DNA from: Thamnidium elegans | Taxonomy: Eukaryota > Mucoromycota > Mucoromycetes > Mucorales > Mucoraceae | Assembly (NCBI GenBank): GCA_025201345.1 | Contig: JAIXMG010000009.1 | Location: forward strand, 744,001 to 808,000 | Reading direction: 5' to 3' | Length of the DNA stretch: 64,000 bases | Part shown: one piece after another, positions 45,404 to 58,069 of the stretch | Layout: each line of letters starts with the position of its first letter | Position numbering within the stretch: the first letter of the stretch is position 1 | Notes under the pieces: model-generated | The model's input: only the letters and a program-made list of their open reading frames with translations | The model's database searches: none | Told to the model about the DNA's origin: nothing | Made by a program: the position numbers and the translations under genes

Positions 45404-46694
45404 TTATGATTCAACAATAGCTTCTGACATGTTCATCTTTTTTTCCATATCTGATACTAACCCATCCTCTGCAGACTGTTGCTGTTGTTGTTGCTGTTGT
45501 TGTTGTACTACATGATGAGGATATCTATTTAAAAAGAGTTAGATAAGATCTTTAAAACTCTAAAAACTAACTTACTGTTGTTGTAACATTTGATGATCAG
45601 GATAATAGTGAGAAGGAGCAATACCCAACATCGTCTCTGGTGTAATGGGCATCATGGGTCTCATTGAGAAACTAGCCATAGGTTGGAAATCTCTGGTAGG
45701 TCTAATCATTCTTCTACGAGCTGTTTGATTCTTTAATTTCTTTTGTGCGGGAGAATCGGCAAAACGCACCTGTAATGGTGCAGAAGATCCTTCAATGATA
45801 TGTCCATTAAATCGATCAATAATAGCTGATGCAGCTTCACGATCTGTCAATCTTTTTTATATACATTGTTAATATAACGATATATATATATATATATATA
45901 TACATTACCTTGCAAAACCTACACCTCTACTCATACCAGATTGTGGATCACGTAAAATACGATTTGAAATTGTTTGATATGGGTGAAATATTTCCTCAAG
46001 TTTCTATTTAAAAAAAAAAATTAATATAAATTGGGCTAACTCCGCTAAATAAGCCCAAAAATATACACACTTGTTCTGAAGTATCCAAAGGTAAGTTTGA
46101 AATATAGATATTAGTAGAAGTTTCGTCTTGTAAATGTCTAAGGCGAGAGCTAAATGATTCCTATATAATAACTGTCAGTTAACATATCATTTTACCACAC
46201 ACACACACAAACACACACAGAACTTTACTACCTGTCCTACTCTTGCAAAGGATGCTTGAAGACCAGCTTTGTTTAAACCTTCAATAGCGTCTTCACTTTC
46301 TTGTTCATTTTCGAACATGGCAAAACCATACCCTTTACATTCACCAGACTTTTGATCGATAATTGCTTTAGAAGAAGCAATAATACCGTAACTAGAATAA
46401 AATATATTAGTTTTTGTTTGTTTTTGTTTGTTATTACTCTTATTCCAAATCAAGTACATACACTTGGCACATTTCCAAAAAAGATTCATCTGTTGTAGAG
46501 GAAGATAAACCACGAACATAAATATTATGTGTATGAAAAGAATTTAATTCTAATTCAAGTTGTTGTTGTAATTGTAATTGTTGTTGATGATGTATTTCTT
46601 GTTGTTGCTGTTGCTGTTGCTGTTGCTGTTGTTGTTGTTGTTGTTGTTGTTGCTGTTGTTGATGTTGTTGCTGCTGCTGCTGTTGTTGTTGCGG

Positions 46695-46774
<80 letters not shown>

Positions 46775-47351
46775 GATGATGATGATTATTATGTCTCTTA
46801 TTATTTCTATGATCACCGGCAGTTGTAATAATATATGGACCAGGAAGATATTGATGAGGAGGAGAACCAGGTATAGAAGATGTACCAGTTAAAACGGGAG
46901 AAGAGATATGAAGAGGAGGAAAAGGTTGAGCTGAATGAGGTGGAAGCATATAAGCGGCATGCGTTGGTGGAGATAAAGTAATACCACCTTGTTGATATTG
47001 AAAGGTAGGACTAAAAGGTGGGCTAGTAGGATTAATAGGAGGCGATTGTGGGTGCAATGCTGGTGAACCGGGATAACTTTGATATCCATTTGAATAGTCT
47101 GGATAATATTGTACTGAAAATTGAGGACTTAAAGGATAAACATAAGTGTAATTTACTGAGGGATCAGCCATTTCATATCCATTTGCTGCAAGTTGAGCTG
47201 GATCAATATATGTAGCTCCATAAGGTGGATAAGGTGGTGAAGTAGGTGTTACGTGCTTTGCTTGAGGTGTGCTTCGAGGTGTTACACTTTTTTTATCTTC
47301 TTTTTTACCATCTGTTGAATTAACATTAGTATTTACTTCGGAAGTAGTCAT
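45404..47351 (-). CDS. Two-RRM RNA-binding protein with long polyQ tract (RBMS/Msa1-like)
   Basis: Six exons (46462-47351, 46232-46391, 46071-46160, 45909-46003, 45576-45851, 45404-45524) give 543 aa. The Pro/Ser/Tyr-rich N-terminus is followed by a Gln tract of about 65 codons (46590-46780, mixed CAA/CAG with a few His/Pro). RRM1 carries RNP2 NIYVRGL and RNP1 KGYGFAMF; RRM2 has NIYISNL and RGVGFARL. Close spacing of the two RRMs resembles RBMS proteins and fission yeast Msa1, which bind mRNA 3' regions in cytoplasmic regulation. A second Gln block lies near the C-terminus (VVQQQQ..., 45490-45510). Frames opposite the repeat (poly-Val, poly-Asn, poly-Leu) are shadows. Confidence 0.85.
46590..46785 (-). 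repeat. CAA/CAG trinucleotide array encoding polyQ
   Basis: About 190 bp of near-continuous CAA/CAG codons on the coding (minus) strand, purest (CAA)n at 46698-46774. Likely length-variable between strains. Confidence 0.85.
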
Positions 47352-47442
47352 ATCTACTTCTTTTTCTTTAAAACAAAAAAAAAGTCAATATATAGAGAGA
47401 GAGAGAAAAGAGAGGAGGAGAAGAAGAAGGGTATTTTATTCC

Positions 47443-47483
<41 letters not shown>

Positions 47484-47934
47484 AGGAAATAAGAAAAGGG
47501 GAAAAATATATATATGAAAAAAAAGTCTACTTTGTATAGCAGAAAGGGATGACCAACCAAAGCAGCGTCATCAGTTGGTTTTGTCACACTTCAATTTTAT
47601 AGATTCCCCGCTACAAACATAAGGTAGGATACCTCGTTATCTCGTTCTTTTTCACTTTTTAATACTTTTTCCCTGCTGTAACTTGATTGATTTTGCAATT
47701 GAGCGGTTATTGAATATTGAAACTTATAAAAAAAGAAAAAGAAAAAGCCAATATAAGCTTCTATAGTTAAACAAACTATGTATTTGTACAGTCGTAATAA
47801 ATAAATAAATAAAAAGTGCTTTCGTTCTGAATCATATATAAATATATCGAAGAAAATAATAGTATATACAAATGTATGACACGTGGTGACACCAGAGATC
47901 AATAACTTATTTTATATATTGCATTCTTATACAG

Positions 47935-47966
<32 letters not shown>

Positions 47967-48165
47967 TTACTGCATTGTATAAGTGTACAATTAATATACA
48001 TAATATATATATAGTTTTAAATACAAAAGAGTGTGTATTATACTTGTTCATAATAAAAGAAAAAGAAAAAGAAACACATTTGGTAAGCAATTATCACACT
48101 ATACTTGTGTTTCGGTTGCTCAAGTAATCTTATTTATTCGTACACACGCTTGTCTTTATAACTTT
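47352..48165. other. Intergenic between the RRM and carboxyltransferase genes
   Basis: Holds the RRM gene promoter (poly-T/A tract about 47446-47480) and a (TTA)n microsatellite at 47937-47967. No coding frame is supported. Confidence 0.45.
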
Positions 48166-50063
48166 TTAAGGACGATAGAGAATACGAGGACCGTGAATCT
48201 TTGTCTTTTCTAATCTTTGTGGTAACACATGATCGTACACCATCTTTACCCACTCGCATAAAATAGGTCTTGTATCGCGAGGATCAATAATTTCTGGCAT
48301 ATCAAATATTTCTGCTGTACGCAAAGGCGATCTTACTGCTTCAAATTGTGACATGATATTTTCATACATTTCATTTCTCTTTTCTCCTGCCGCATCTAAT
48401 TCACGACGATAAGCAGCCTATACGTATAAAAAAAAAACGTTCAATGTGTTATTATTATTATTATTTTGGGTGTGTGTGCGTGCGTGTATGTGTGTGTGTG
48501 TGCTTCTTACATAAATACCACCTTCTAATGGTAAACTTCCCCAATCGCCACTTGGCCATGCAATTCGCATATTAGGTACACGATTATCAACAAATGCTGC
48601 ACCTGCAACACCAAATACTTTACGAAGCACAACACTAAAATAGGGTACATCACATTGGTATAACGTCGCAGTTAAAGTTGACCCATAACGGATAGTACTA
48701 AAAAAAGAAAAAAAAATAGCTTATATAAACATACATTATGTAATTTATATGTATATATATATATATACTTTACGCTTCTTTTTCTGCGACAGTACCGACA
48801 GCAAATCCAGCATAATCTGCAAAATTAATTATAGGAATACCAAATGTGTCACATAAATCTATATGCCGTCTAAACTTATGACAACTGGCAGCAGAGATGA
48901 CACTTCCCTTTAAAGTACAATCAAACGTAATTATACCAACCACATAACCATTGATTCTAGCTAAAGCACACACTGCACCATCACCCCACCGAGACCCGAT
49001 CTCAAACAAAGAGCCCTTATCAACAACACGTGTCAAGATATCTCTAACCTGATACATACGTTGGCGTCGTTTAGGTATAATTTGCAACAGTTCGTCGTCA
49101 CAGCGATCAACAGGATCGTCCGTAACTTGATAAGGAGGTAAATTAAAATTATTGGTAGGCATATAACTTAAAAATTGATGAATCTGTTGAAAGCATTCTG
49201 TTTCAGTAGAGGCAAGGTTATCAAATGTACCATTTGATGTATGAATTAATGCTCCACCAAGTTCTTCTTTGGAAACTGTTTCATAGGTAGCGTTAGCAAC
49301 AATGGGTGGCCCTGCTGCAAATAACGAGCCTATATCACTCGAAACAACCGAGAAATGAGTCAAGGTTGCTCGAGCTGCACCTAATCCAACTGCGGGCCCC
49401 AAAGCTGCAGCCACAACCGGGATCTCAGATAAACTAGCAATCATATCATGCATACCAAACAAGGGAGGTAAATACGTAGCTCCTTTATCCAAAATAAGCG
49501 AAACTGATCCACCACCACTACTACCATCAATCAGTCGAACCATTGGCACCTTTAATTTTCTAGCCAATTGTTCAGCATATAAAGATTTACCCCAGACTGC
49601 ACCATCTGCATGGCCACCTCGAATAGTAAAATCATCAGCGGCCACAATCACATCACGTTGTGATACAGTACCTTTGCCACAAATAAAATTGGCTGCTGTA
49701 TAACTTTCAACAGTCCCATCTGCGTTGTATTTAGCATTACCTGCTACACTTCCTATCTCTCGAAAACTACCGGTATCCAAAAACCCTTCAATTCTTTCGC
49801 GAACCCATAATTTGCCAGTGGTCTTTTGTCGAATATAACCTCGGTCGGTTGTATCTGCTGTACGGTTTTGAGTTTGTCTTCTTTTTACTTCTAAAATTGC
49901 GTCCTTATTTTATTATAATTAATTTGTTTATTAACTAAGTTTTGTTTTTTTTTTTTTTTTTTTTTTTTACCTTCCACTCGGATTTTTCAAGTGCTTCGTC
50001 CTTTTTATTTAAGTTTAAATGGTTAGCAATATGCTGTAATCTATCTTTTGATTTTTTAGACAT
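48166..50063 (-). CDS. Biotin-dependent acyl-CoA carboxylase, carboxyltransferase (beta) subunit
   Basis: Four exons (49971-50063, 48774-49903, 48511-48697, 48166-48417) give 553 aa, the usual beta-subunit size. After a helical N-terminus, the protein shows KLWVRERIEGFLDTGSFREIG, the N-half oxyanion region (MVRLIDGSSGGGSVS, AALGPAVGLGAARATL), and the C-half CoA/biotin site (VVGIITFDCTLKGSVISAAS, INFADYAGFAVGTVAEKEAT, VFGVAGAAFVD). This is the crotonase-like fold of propionyl-/methylcrotonyl-CoA carboxylase beta chains, which move CO2 from biotin to acyl-CoA in branched-chain or odd-chain catabolism. Which substrate is uncertain. No biotin carboxylase/BCCP gene is in the window. The N-terminus is Lys-rich and not a convincing mitochondrial presequence. 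Confidence 0.85.
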
Positions 50064-50997
50064 ATGGAAGGAAAAAAAAAATAATAACAAAGAGAAGAAA
50101 AAAGCTTATTTTCTTCTCTCACACACTTAAACAAACCGTTTACTTTGTAATTTTTTAAAACTCAATTTTGTTCACTTGCTTGAAAGTTACTTAGTCATCT
50201 GAAATAACCTCTATACTTTGTACTGCGTATATTTCTAGAATAATGTATAAAATACATGTGTATCAACAAAAACTCATGTTTGAACTGAACAAAAATTCTC
50301 TCTTGGTACAAGTAGATTATTTTATTACAGAGCAAAGCAAAAAACAGATACCCAAATTCTATATCTTCTTTACAAAATAAGCTAGGTTATTTTTATGAAA
50401 AATGAGTTTCCAGAAATTAACGTGAGATTCATTTTTTTTTTATAGCTAACGCAAATATCTAATGATTTATGCTACCACAAGCACTTGTTATTTACGAGAT
50501 AAACATATATACTGACCATTCCTGGTCCAAAACACTTTGAGAAATAAATCCGTTACTACAGCAGTGGCTAGATTTTAATCTGAACAGTATTAAATAATAG
50601 GTGCTAATATATTGTCTTTAGTCCTTCAGTATGTATAATATTCCTTTAAAATTTATTTTATCAGGTAACTAGAATGAAAAAAAAAAAGCTGTTTGTGCAG
50701 TAAGTATGTATTCGAGTGGATGCAAATTTTCCATTAAAAAACTACTGCGCTTCGTTTAACCTTTACGATATACTGTTTTCCTTTAATACGTTATTTTAAA
50801 AGTGCATTAGGAAGAAGGATTTAATATTAAAAGCCAATGGGATTTCGGCCAAGTATAATACATTGCGGGATCCGAGCCATGTAATAGTAATGGTTTCAAA
50901 AAAGAGAATAAAAAGAAAAAGATACAAAAAGTGATCAGTTGCAAAAAAGATTATTCATTTATTTATTATTATGAGTAGAATATTTTATTTTTTGTAA

Positions 50998-51033
<36 letters not shown>

Positions 51034-51429
51034 AAAAGAAAAAGAAAAAGAAAAAAAAAGGAAAGTCAGAGCCACAAATATGTATGCTATCGCCCATAAA
51101 CTATTCCTACCCCATGAACTTTTTTTAAGAAACATGACTATAGTTTAGCGGAGGTAACATCAACTTTTCATATGGATCATCACTCTTTCCGGAGAAGGGA
51201 ATACTTACTAAAAGATGTAGAGAGATGTGTGTAGATATAGCTTGCATATATCAAAAGGACTTTTTTTCTTATGGGTTCGTCAAAACAATTAATTAGTTGT
51301 ACTATCACCCATAATGCCAATTCATCGGCGACCACAGCCCAACGGGGGGGGGATCATCATTCGAACCCATAAAAAAGAAAAGAAGAAGGGGAGGGATCTT
51401 GATATCGGCATCAATACGAAAATAAAACT

Positions 51430-51660
51430 AGTACGCTGTCCCTGAAGAAGTCGGAAAACCTCTTCTTCCCAAATTATTGGAACAAAAGGAGTCAATTCGA
51501 CTCCTCCTCATCGACTCAACTCTACCTCCAAAGTCAAATAGATGATTACACGAATGCAATGTTCCTCAACTAGATGCATTTCCAATATTCCACCGTAATC
51601 ATAAAATAGGCCTTCCTTTTGGTACTAACCTAACCCGTCTTTATGAATAACATAAAGCCT
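51430..51660 (+). pseudogene. Coding relic with in-frame stops, unknown element
   Basis: One plus-strand frame reads YAVPEEVGKPLLPKLLEQKE, then SIRLLLIDSTLPPKSNR, a stop, then LHECNVPQLDAFPIFHRNHK, then IGLPFGTNLTRLYE and another stop. The protein-like composition on both sides of the TGA in the same frame shows a decayed gene, not chance. No family recognised; its setting suggests a mobile-element or lineage-specific protein. Confidence 0.45.
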
Positions 51661-52606
51661 CCGGATAAGAAACGGTAAAAAAAAAAAAGTGCAAGCAGAT
51701 AAAGTTGATGAAGAAGAAAAAAGAGAAGAAAAAACCCCCCCCCCCAATTTTTTTTTTAAAGGAACCTGTGCTTACTGCGGCAGCCATGTGCTTTGATGAC
51801 GTTGCAAAAGAAAAAAATCAGACTGTCGCAGTAAGGAGAATACTTAAGTAAAAATGGTTTATAGAAAAATTTGCGTTAACAAATATAGACACTAAAAAAT
51901 GGCAGTAAGATCTGACATTGTGTACCTTCTAAAATAAACAATGATTTCTTATGCGAGCGATTTTCTTATTTGAGTTTAAAAACAGGTGTATTTATTTAAA
52001 AAGAGACAAAAATTAAAAGCGATTTTACATATACCATAATGTCTGTTTTCGATACCTGCCGATAAAAGTTACATAAAATGAGCGTCAAGTCGTATAAAAA
52101 GCCTAGGTAGGGTCACTATTTTCATACTTGTTCCTTTCTAAAGGAGGGGATTCAATTTTCACTGGCGAATATAAAGCGCATTTCAACACCATTATTTATA
52201 ATTACCCCCTATTTTTAAGCTTAAAAGAAGTCTATTTTCCTTGTATGCACTAGATGATCATAACTGTCAAATATTTTCAGTATCAAAATATGATGGTTTA
52301 CAATAAGCTTTATTAATAATATTGCGAATAGATTATAAAAAAGACAAAAATATTAAAGTAGCATTCTAATCTAATGTAAATTAGGATAGACATTACCTTT
52401 CTCTTAAGACGTCTTCTTTTTTTTTTTGCGATCTTTTCTGCTAAACTTAAACCTTTGATAACCACTATTAAATAAGATTAAAAGTCTAATAACGTTTATT
52501 TCTTATTTTAATTGTAAAAATCAATCCCGATAAAAGGGATTGCTAATTATAATTTCTTTTACAACAGCGGTTACACTATTTTGATTGATCATTACACTTG
52601 ATACCT

Positions 52607-52663
52607 AACGTTTGTTATGTTTTATAACGTTTGTTATGTTTTATAACGTTTGTTATGTTTTAT
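52607..52663 (+). repeat. Tandem repeat, 19 bp x 3
   Basis: Three perfect copies of AACGTTTGTTATGTTTTAT (52607-52625, 52626-52644, 52645-52663), followed by AATCGATGAACTCATCGATT, itself a near-palindrome. Confidence 0.85.
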
Positions 52664-53682
52664 AATCGATGAACTCATCGATTATTTTATTTTATGTGTG
52701 ATTTTACCACACCACCCATCTTAACTGAACCCCAAAATCAAGTCAATCTTGAATTTATGAATAGAGTCATAAACTACTCACTTTCAGCACATCGCAAGTC
52801 TCCAATGGGCTCAATGGTAGCTATGGGATATTTTTTGACTAGTAATGCTGTGTCTTTGACTTCACTTGAATATTAATTTGATCCTATCCGACATTTAGAC
52901 ACAAGTGTAGTGTCATTCATATGAATTTTTTTTAACCAACCAGGATAATGCTTTTATGTTACATCACCTTCTTTTTTTTTCTATACACTGCGAGACTGTT
53001 TTATAAGGAGTTTACGCGGCGACTAAAGTTAATTGGCGCGGAAAAAAAGACAATGCTTTTTTTTAAAAACTATTTATACTTATAAAGTGTATTGGGTATC
53101 TGGTACAATACAATGGGATTTTTCTTTTTTTTTTAAAATAAAAGTGAAAGTGTGATATCTTGATGGGATCAAGATTTTTTCCCTTAGAGGAACACATTTT
53201 ACGATCCCATATTTTGAGGGTTATAATATGTGAAAGAATAGAATAAAGGGGTTTGAAAGAAGATATCTGGTACTTACTTAAACCTAGTTTTTGTTGTTAT
53301 TATTCTTACTGTGACATATAAAATTATTCAACAAGGCTTAGAGGCTTATGAACCACTTTAATAGATGTGCCTATACAACCATTCGTTTTACCCTTACTTT
53401 TCTTTTTTACATTGTAATAGTGTACCTCAAATTTTTGCCCTTTTTTTTATAGCGGAGATGTGGATCAAGTTGTCATGGAACTTCTTTTTATCCCCTTTTA
53501 ATTAATTGTCATTGTATTATTTCTTTTTCCTTCACATTGGAATAAAAAGCTGCGATATTATACCCTATTAAACTAGTATTAAGTAACTAAAGCTCAGGCT
53601 GGGGCATTTTTTTGTACGTCGCTCTTTTTTTTTTTTATACAGTTGGTGGTGGTACTTTTATATGTATTTTATTGTACTACAA

Positions 53683-53927
53683 TTATGCAGGAATGGACTG
53701 TCAAAAATAAATGTAAGCACACTATATAAAAGTCACTCAACCAAATCCTGTACCAAAAAAAACGTGGACTTGGATTGATCTACGATGTACCCATCAAAGC
53801 CGGAGGTGTTATTACTATACCTGGAAGTATTGACGTTTTACCTGCTACACCAGCTCCTTTAATTAATTCCATACCGTACCATCGTAATCCTGTTTTTTTT
53901 GTAAATCTGCGCCAACGCTTAATCTAG
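53683..53927 (+). pseudogene. Possible coding relic, unknown
   Basis: A frame starting at ATG 53683 reads MQEWTVKNKCKHTI-stop. The same frame continues LYQKKRGLGLIYDVPIKAGG, then VITIPGSIDVLPATPAPLIN, to a stop at 53925. Reading across the in-frame TAA looks protein-like. An alternative frame over the same bases (QPNPVPKKTWTWIDLR) is also open, so the call is weak. Confidence 0.25.
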
Positions 53928-53988
53928 CGATAGTGATCAGCCAAGCGTTAGTCGTACCTGAAACGCTAGCGCTAAACCAAGCATCAGT

Positions 53989-54049
53989 GCTTAGAACGCT
54001 AAATTTAGCACCAGTGCTTAGCAACAGCTCTAAATTTAGCGTTCTAAGC
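53989..54049. repeat. Perfect 20 bp inverted repeat (hairpin) with 21 bp loop
   Basis: Arms 53989-54008 and 54030-54049 are exact inverted copies (left arm GCTTAGAACGCTAAATTTAG). Nearby sequence repeats the words CAGTGCTTAG and AACGCT/AGCGTT several times from about 53914, so the whole 53910-54055 block is palindrome-rich. Confidence 0.8.
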
Positions 54050-54073
54050 GCTCAAACTCGCCTTGTTGATATT

Positions 54074-54155
54074 CTGAGTATTAAATAGACCAAGGGAGGA
54101 AATATCTCCACTTTACTTTTTTATGCTTCGAAATTGAGTTTTCTCTTGCTTGCAA
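54074..54155 (+). repeat. Dispersed repeat B, copy 1
   Basis: Shares GAGTATTAAATAGACCAAGG-type sequence through ATGCTTCGAAATTGAGTTTT with 58735-58829. Differences are few and concentrated in a T-run of different length. Confidence 0.7.
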
Positions 54156-55225
54156 AGAAAAAAAAGCATGAGTTTGAAATAGGACATGTGCTTTTTTTTC
54201 GATTTCTACTACATTAATCCACATGCTAAAAGACTATATTATATATTAGTTATGGTTGACGTACCTACTATATATTTGTTACTTTGCACCCACCCCCTTA
54301 CTTTTTTTTTGCTTGTCGGTAAGAAGTTGCTTTAAAGTTCCACTATTTATATTAAAGCGAGTCAAAAAAAAAAGGGGGGGTTCTCTCTATCTCTTTCTCT
54401 CTCTTTGTAACAATCAACCCTCAATTAGTTAAATATTTTACCTGTATTAGGTTACTCGTTCTCCACATGCAAGTATCTATGAGCTCTAATACATCCGTGT
54501 AATATTTGCAGACCCTATTGATCTGCGGGTTTGATACAATAGATCAAGCGTTATTGAAAATTGTCTCCAGAATGCACAGCTTAAATACCGCGTTTAGAAC
54601 CTATGTAAAACCAATGTGCCAAAAAAATTATGAACCGAGGCATCCCGACCACATTTTAATTTCTATATTGCATCCAAAGGTTAGATCTGTCACAGAAAAA
54701 GAAAGTGTGAACAGTTACTTTTATTATAGTTACTTTTTCTCGTAGTGCCTATCCCAAACCAATAAAATTTCTTTAAATTGTAGTGGCATACTGATATAAC
54801 AAAGTGAAATTAAACCAATAAGATCTTTGTACCTTTTTTTTTTCACTTATCGAACATCACTTTTCTACTGCAGAACTGAGGAATAAGGTACAAATATTAG
54901 ACAACTAAGTTGTACGAGTGTCCAAAGGTCGCAGCTTACAATAGTATTTAAAAACTAATATCGATAAACCAGAAGCTCAAAAAGAGGAAATTGTATACAA
55001 TTCCCACAAATTATTGGCACAGACTGAATTGATCTTTATCATAATTTTTTATTTTTAAAGTAGCTCACGTTAAAAAAAATAACTCACTTTGTCGCTGGCT
55101 GGCACCAACAGTGACTGTCCTAATTAGTGGTTGATTTTTTGAAGATGCGCAGCAACTTTTTTAAAAAGAGTCCAGGCGAAATAGAAGACCGTGTATCTTT
55201 TATTTTATTTATTTTTTCACATATA

Positions 55226-57836
55226 ATGAGTATCTCATCTAAAATGTGTAATACAGAGGTAAATTGATGTTTCGTGCAATTACTTAGCAACAAAATGTAA
55301 CTAAATATACATGTATATATTTTAATTAATAGATCGCCTCTAATAAGAGTGTCGAAAAAGAATTTGAAAAAGTAAACAGAATCTTTCAGGGAAAAGAAAA
55401 TGAATCAAATTGGGAAGAACGAGACGGTTTAATAAAGCAATTGGGAGACATGTTAAATTCAACCAATGTCAGCGAATACAAAGAGGTCATTGTACGTGGC
55501 TTTCATTCAGAAATTACTGGCATCATAAAATCTGTAAGTATAAAAGCAAAGAATAAAAATATATATTATTGACCACTTTTCAGTAGATTCACAGTTTAAG
55601 AACATCAGTTGCAATAGCCGCTTTATTACTTGTATCTACTATCAGTATCACTCTTGGAAGTATACTCGACCATTACACTATGGAAATTATTCTCAGTAAC
55701 TTGATGAAGTGTAGCGTAGTTACCAAAAAATTAATATCAACAAAAGTTATGGAAGTCACAATAGTCTTCTTATCAAATACACCCTTCTATCCGAAAATGA
55801 TAACAATGTTATGCAACTCCATGAAAGAAAAGAATGTGCAACTTAGGCAACTTTGCTGTACTTACATACAAACAATATTAAAAACTCATGGATCGCAAGA
55901 ATCTGTAAGAGCAATTGTCGAGAAATCAGATACCTCTTTTTCAATAGACACTTTTTTAAAGAAAGAACTTGTGGATGCCTCTCCAACTGTAAGAGATGCT
56001 TGTCGATCCTTATATTGGACTTATTCTCAGTACTGGCCTGAAAAGGCAAAGAGGTAAGTTTCTTTGAAATGATTTTACTACTTATTTACTAAACATTTTT
56101 ATTTTATTTTTAGAGTATACGATATGCTCGATTTACCAACACAAAAAGCATTGGGACGATCTAAACCCGCGGCATCTATTCCGTCAGCCACCTCATCCAC
56201 AGGACTGGTTAAAACCCCATTATTGAAGCGATCTGCCTCTGAGCGATCATCTGTATCCAAAAATACAAGCGTACCTCTCTCTTCTCGAGCTGTTCCAGTT
56301 AAACGTTCGCCCTCTTTTCCTGGTTCCGGTTCATCTTCCTTTTCTGGTTTATCCTCTTTGCCAAGTTATGCTCGACCCGTAGCACCTAAAAGTACGCTAA
56401 TTAGATCTATTTCTTCACCAGTAGCGCCAAAGCGTGTACCTACTTTATCCAAGCAATTGAAGCAAAAACCAGCTGCGACAGCAACTACATTAAAGACAAC
56501 AACGGCCACTACAGCGGTAAAAACAACTACAGCCGCAAAATCACTCCCAATCACAGCTGCAAAAGTAGTAGCAACAACAACAACAACATCCTCAACTACA
56601 GCAACAGCCTTAACAGCAACTTCAACGACATTGAACAAATCTCTTTTGTCTCATAGACCTTCACTTTCTCAACGAAAAGAGGATTTGGAAGCAATGTCTC
56701 TTTTAAGTATGTTGAAGGATAATAGCTCACATACCAAGAGTAAAGGTATTCGTCTCTTAGCAGAACGCATAAAGGATGTCCCCTATGAACCTACTTTAAC
56801 AACAACACTCCCGAGCAATGTTCCAAAGAAGATTGACATATTACCTCTTTTAATGGATCTCTTATCACGAAAAGAATTCGATAGCGAAATACACCAAACA
56901 TTAATGTGTTGGGAATGTATTACTAGTATATTTACTAATATATTCTCCCTTCGCCATTACGGCCCAACATTAATCATCGCAGATCAACAACAAAGACAAT
57001 ATCCTAACTCTGATAAAAGGATGAAGGTCTGGAAGACTTACAGCAAAGGACTTCGACGTTTAAAAATGTTCTTAAAACGAAATGACACATTGCTTGCTGA
57101 GCGATTATTATCTATTTTAACATCTGTCAAGAGCACAGACCAAAAGTTGTTGGATGCTAGTATTAAACACGATTTACGATTAAATCCTTCACACCAAGGA
57201 AGTTTAGAGGTTGGATTATTAAAGTGGATGAACGAGTTGTTGCACGATTATATCGGATTACCTGAAGATGAGGACGAAGAGCTGTTGGTTGAAGGTTCTG
57301 ACTGGTTAGATAATTCTGATGGTATCATTGCAGAACAATGGTTTGATACCGGTGCTCACATGAAATCGTACGTTTCGTTTGTAGTTGATATGTTGTTTGA
57401 AACGAACGAGAATGATGAAAAATACCCTTTGCTTTGTTGCATGATCCGCAACCTAAAGCTTGCCAATCAAAAGGTCTTCGAAAGAGAATTGAATCAGCTC
57501 GATCGAAAGCAAAAGATCATGATTGAAGGTGCCTTGATCGTCGATTCAAGATCCTTGTCAAGGGACGATGAATATTCTGTCCTCTTTGAAGCTGAATATT
57601 CCGTCCCTTGTGAGGCTGAAAATATACCACCGGCATCACCTCACAAAAGAAAGATGCCGTCATCAGTTGATGCAGATGTGGTTGAGCCACGTCAAAAGAT
57701 GACAAAAATAAACGGAGATGCAGTGAATACTGTATCTCCAGTAAAAAGCACAGCGATTGAATCGCAAAAAAGAAAGGCAGATTCGTTAGCGCAGGAATCT
57801 GTCCTTTACAACAAGCGAAGAAAAAGCTGTGCCTAA
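55226..57836 (+). CDS. CLASP-family microtubule-associated protein (TOG domain)
   Basis: Exons 55226-55258, 55333-55533, 55587-56053 and 56114-57836 give 807 aa. The first about 250 residues are HEAT-like TOG helices: NWEERDGLIKQLGDML, RTSVAIAALLLVSTIS, FLKKELVDASPTVRDACRSL and FWTYSQYWPEKA-like ends. A Ser/Arg/Pro-rich basic linker follows (KTPLLKRSASERSSVSK...), with a Thr/Ala run, then a second helical region (ILPLLMDLLSRKEFDSEIHQ...) and a charged tail (ESVLYNKRRKSCA). This matches Stu1/Cls1/CLASP proteins, which rescue and stabilise microtubules at kinetochores and overlaps. The protein is shorter than animal CLASPs. A short upstream exon codes MSISSKMCNTE; its GAG/GTAAAT donor fits phase 0. 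Confidence 0.82.
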
Positions 57837-58069
57837 AATATACAAAATAAAATAAAATAAAAAATATCAAAAAAATAAGGACTTCGATCTATATTTATCT
57901 ACTTTATCATTATTATTATTACTATTCAGTTTGCTTTATATCTCTCTTTCGGATGTTCTTTGCGAAAAATAGATATAAGAAAATGGAGACAGTAACCCCT
58001 TAAACCGGGATTAGTTTTCTACACTCAAAGTAAGAATAAAAGTTATTACACCTTTAATTTTATTATAGT

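Larger units (their letters stand above)
50064..55225. other. 5.2 kb gene-poor region with relics and repeats
   Basis: No intact gene. It contains an A/GAAAAA tract (51001-51060), a coding relic (51430-51660), a short hairpin (51771-51835), three 19 bp tandem units (52607-52663), short protein-like frames (52694-52876 and 53683-53927), a 20 bp perfect inverted repeat (53989-54049) and dispersed repeat B (54074-54155). It behaves like a graveyard of mobile elements. Confidence 0.5.

Noticed and set aside
46529..46892. Open frames encoding poly-Val, poly-Leu or poly-Asn opposite the polyQ gene
   Set aside because: These are shadow frames of the CAA/CAG array; no ordered sequence and no independent start context.
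51355..51372. tRNA B-box-like sequence (GGGTTCGAATGAT on the minus strand)
   Set aside because: No A box, anticodon arm or acceptor stem at the right distances; no tRNA can be folded by eye.
54506..54745. 79-codon open frame
   Set aside because: Somewhat protein-like, but no recognisable motif, no splice support, and it ends in Tyr/Phe-rich low complexity.
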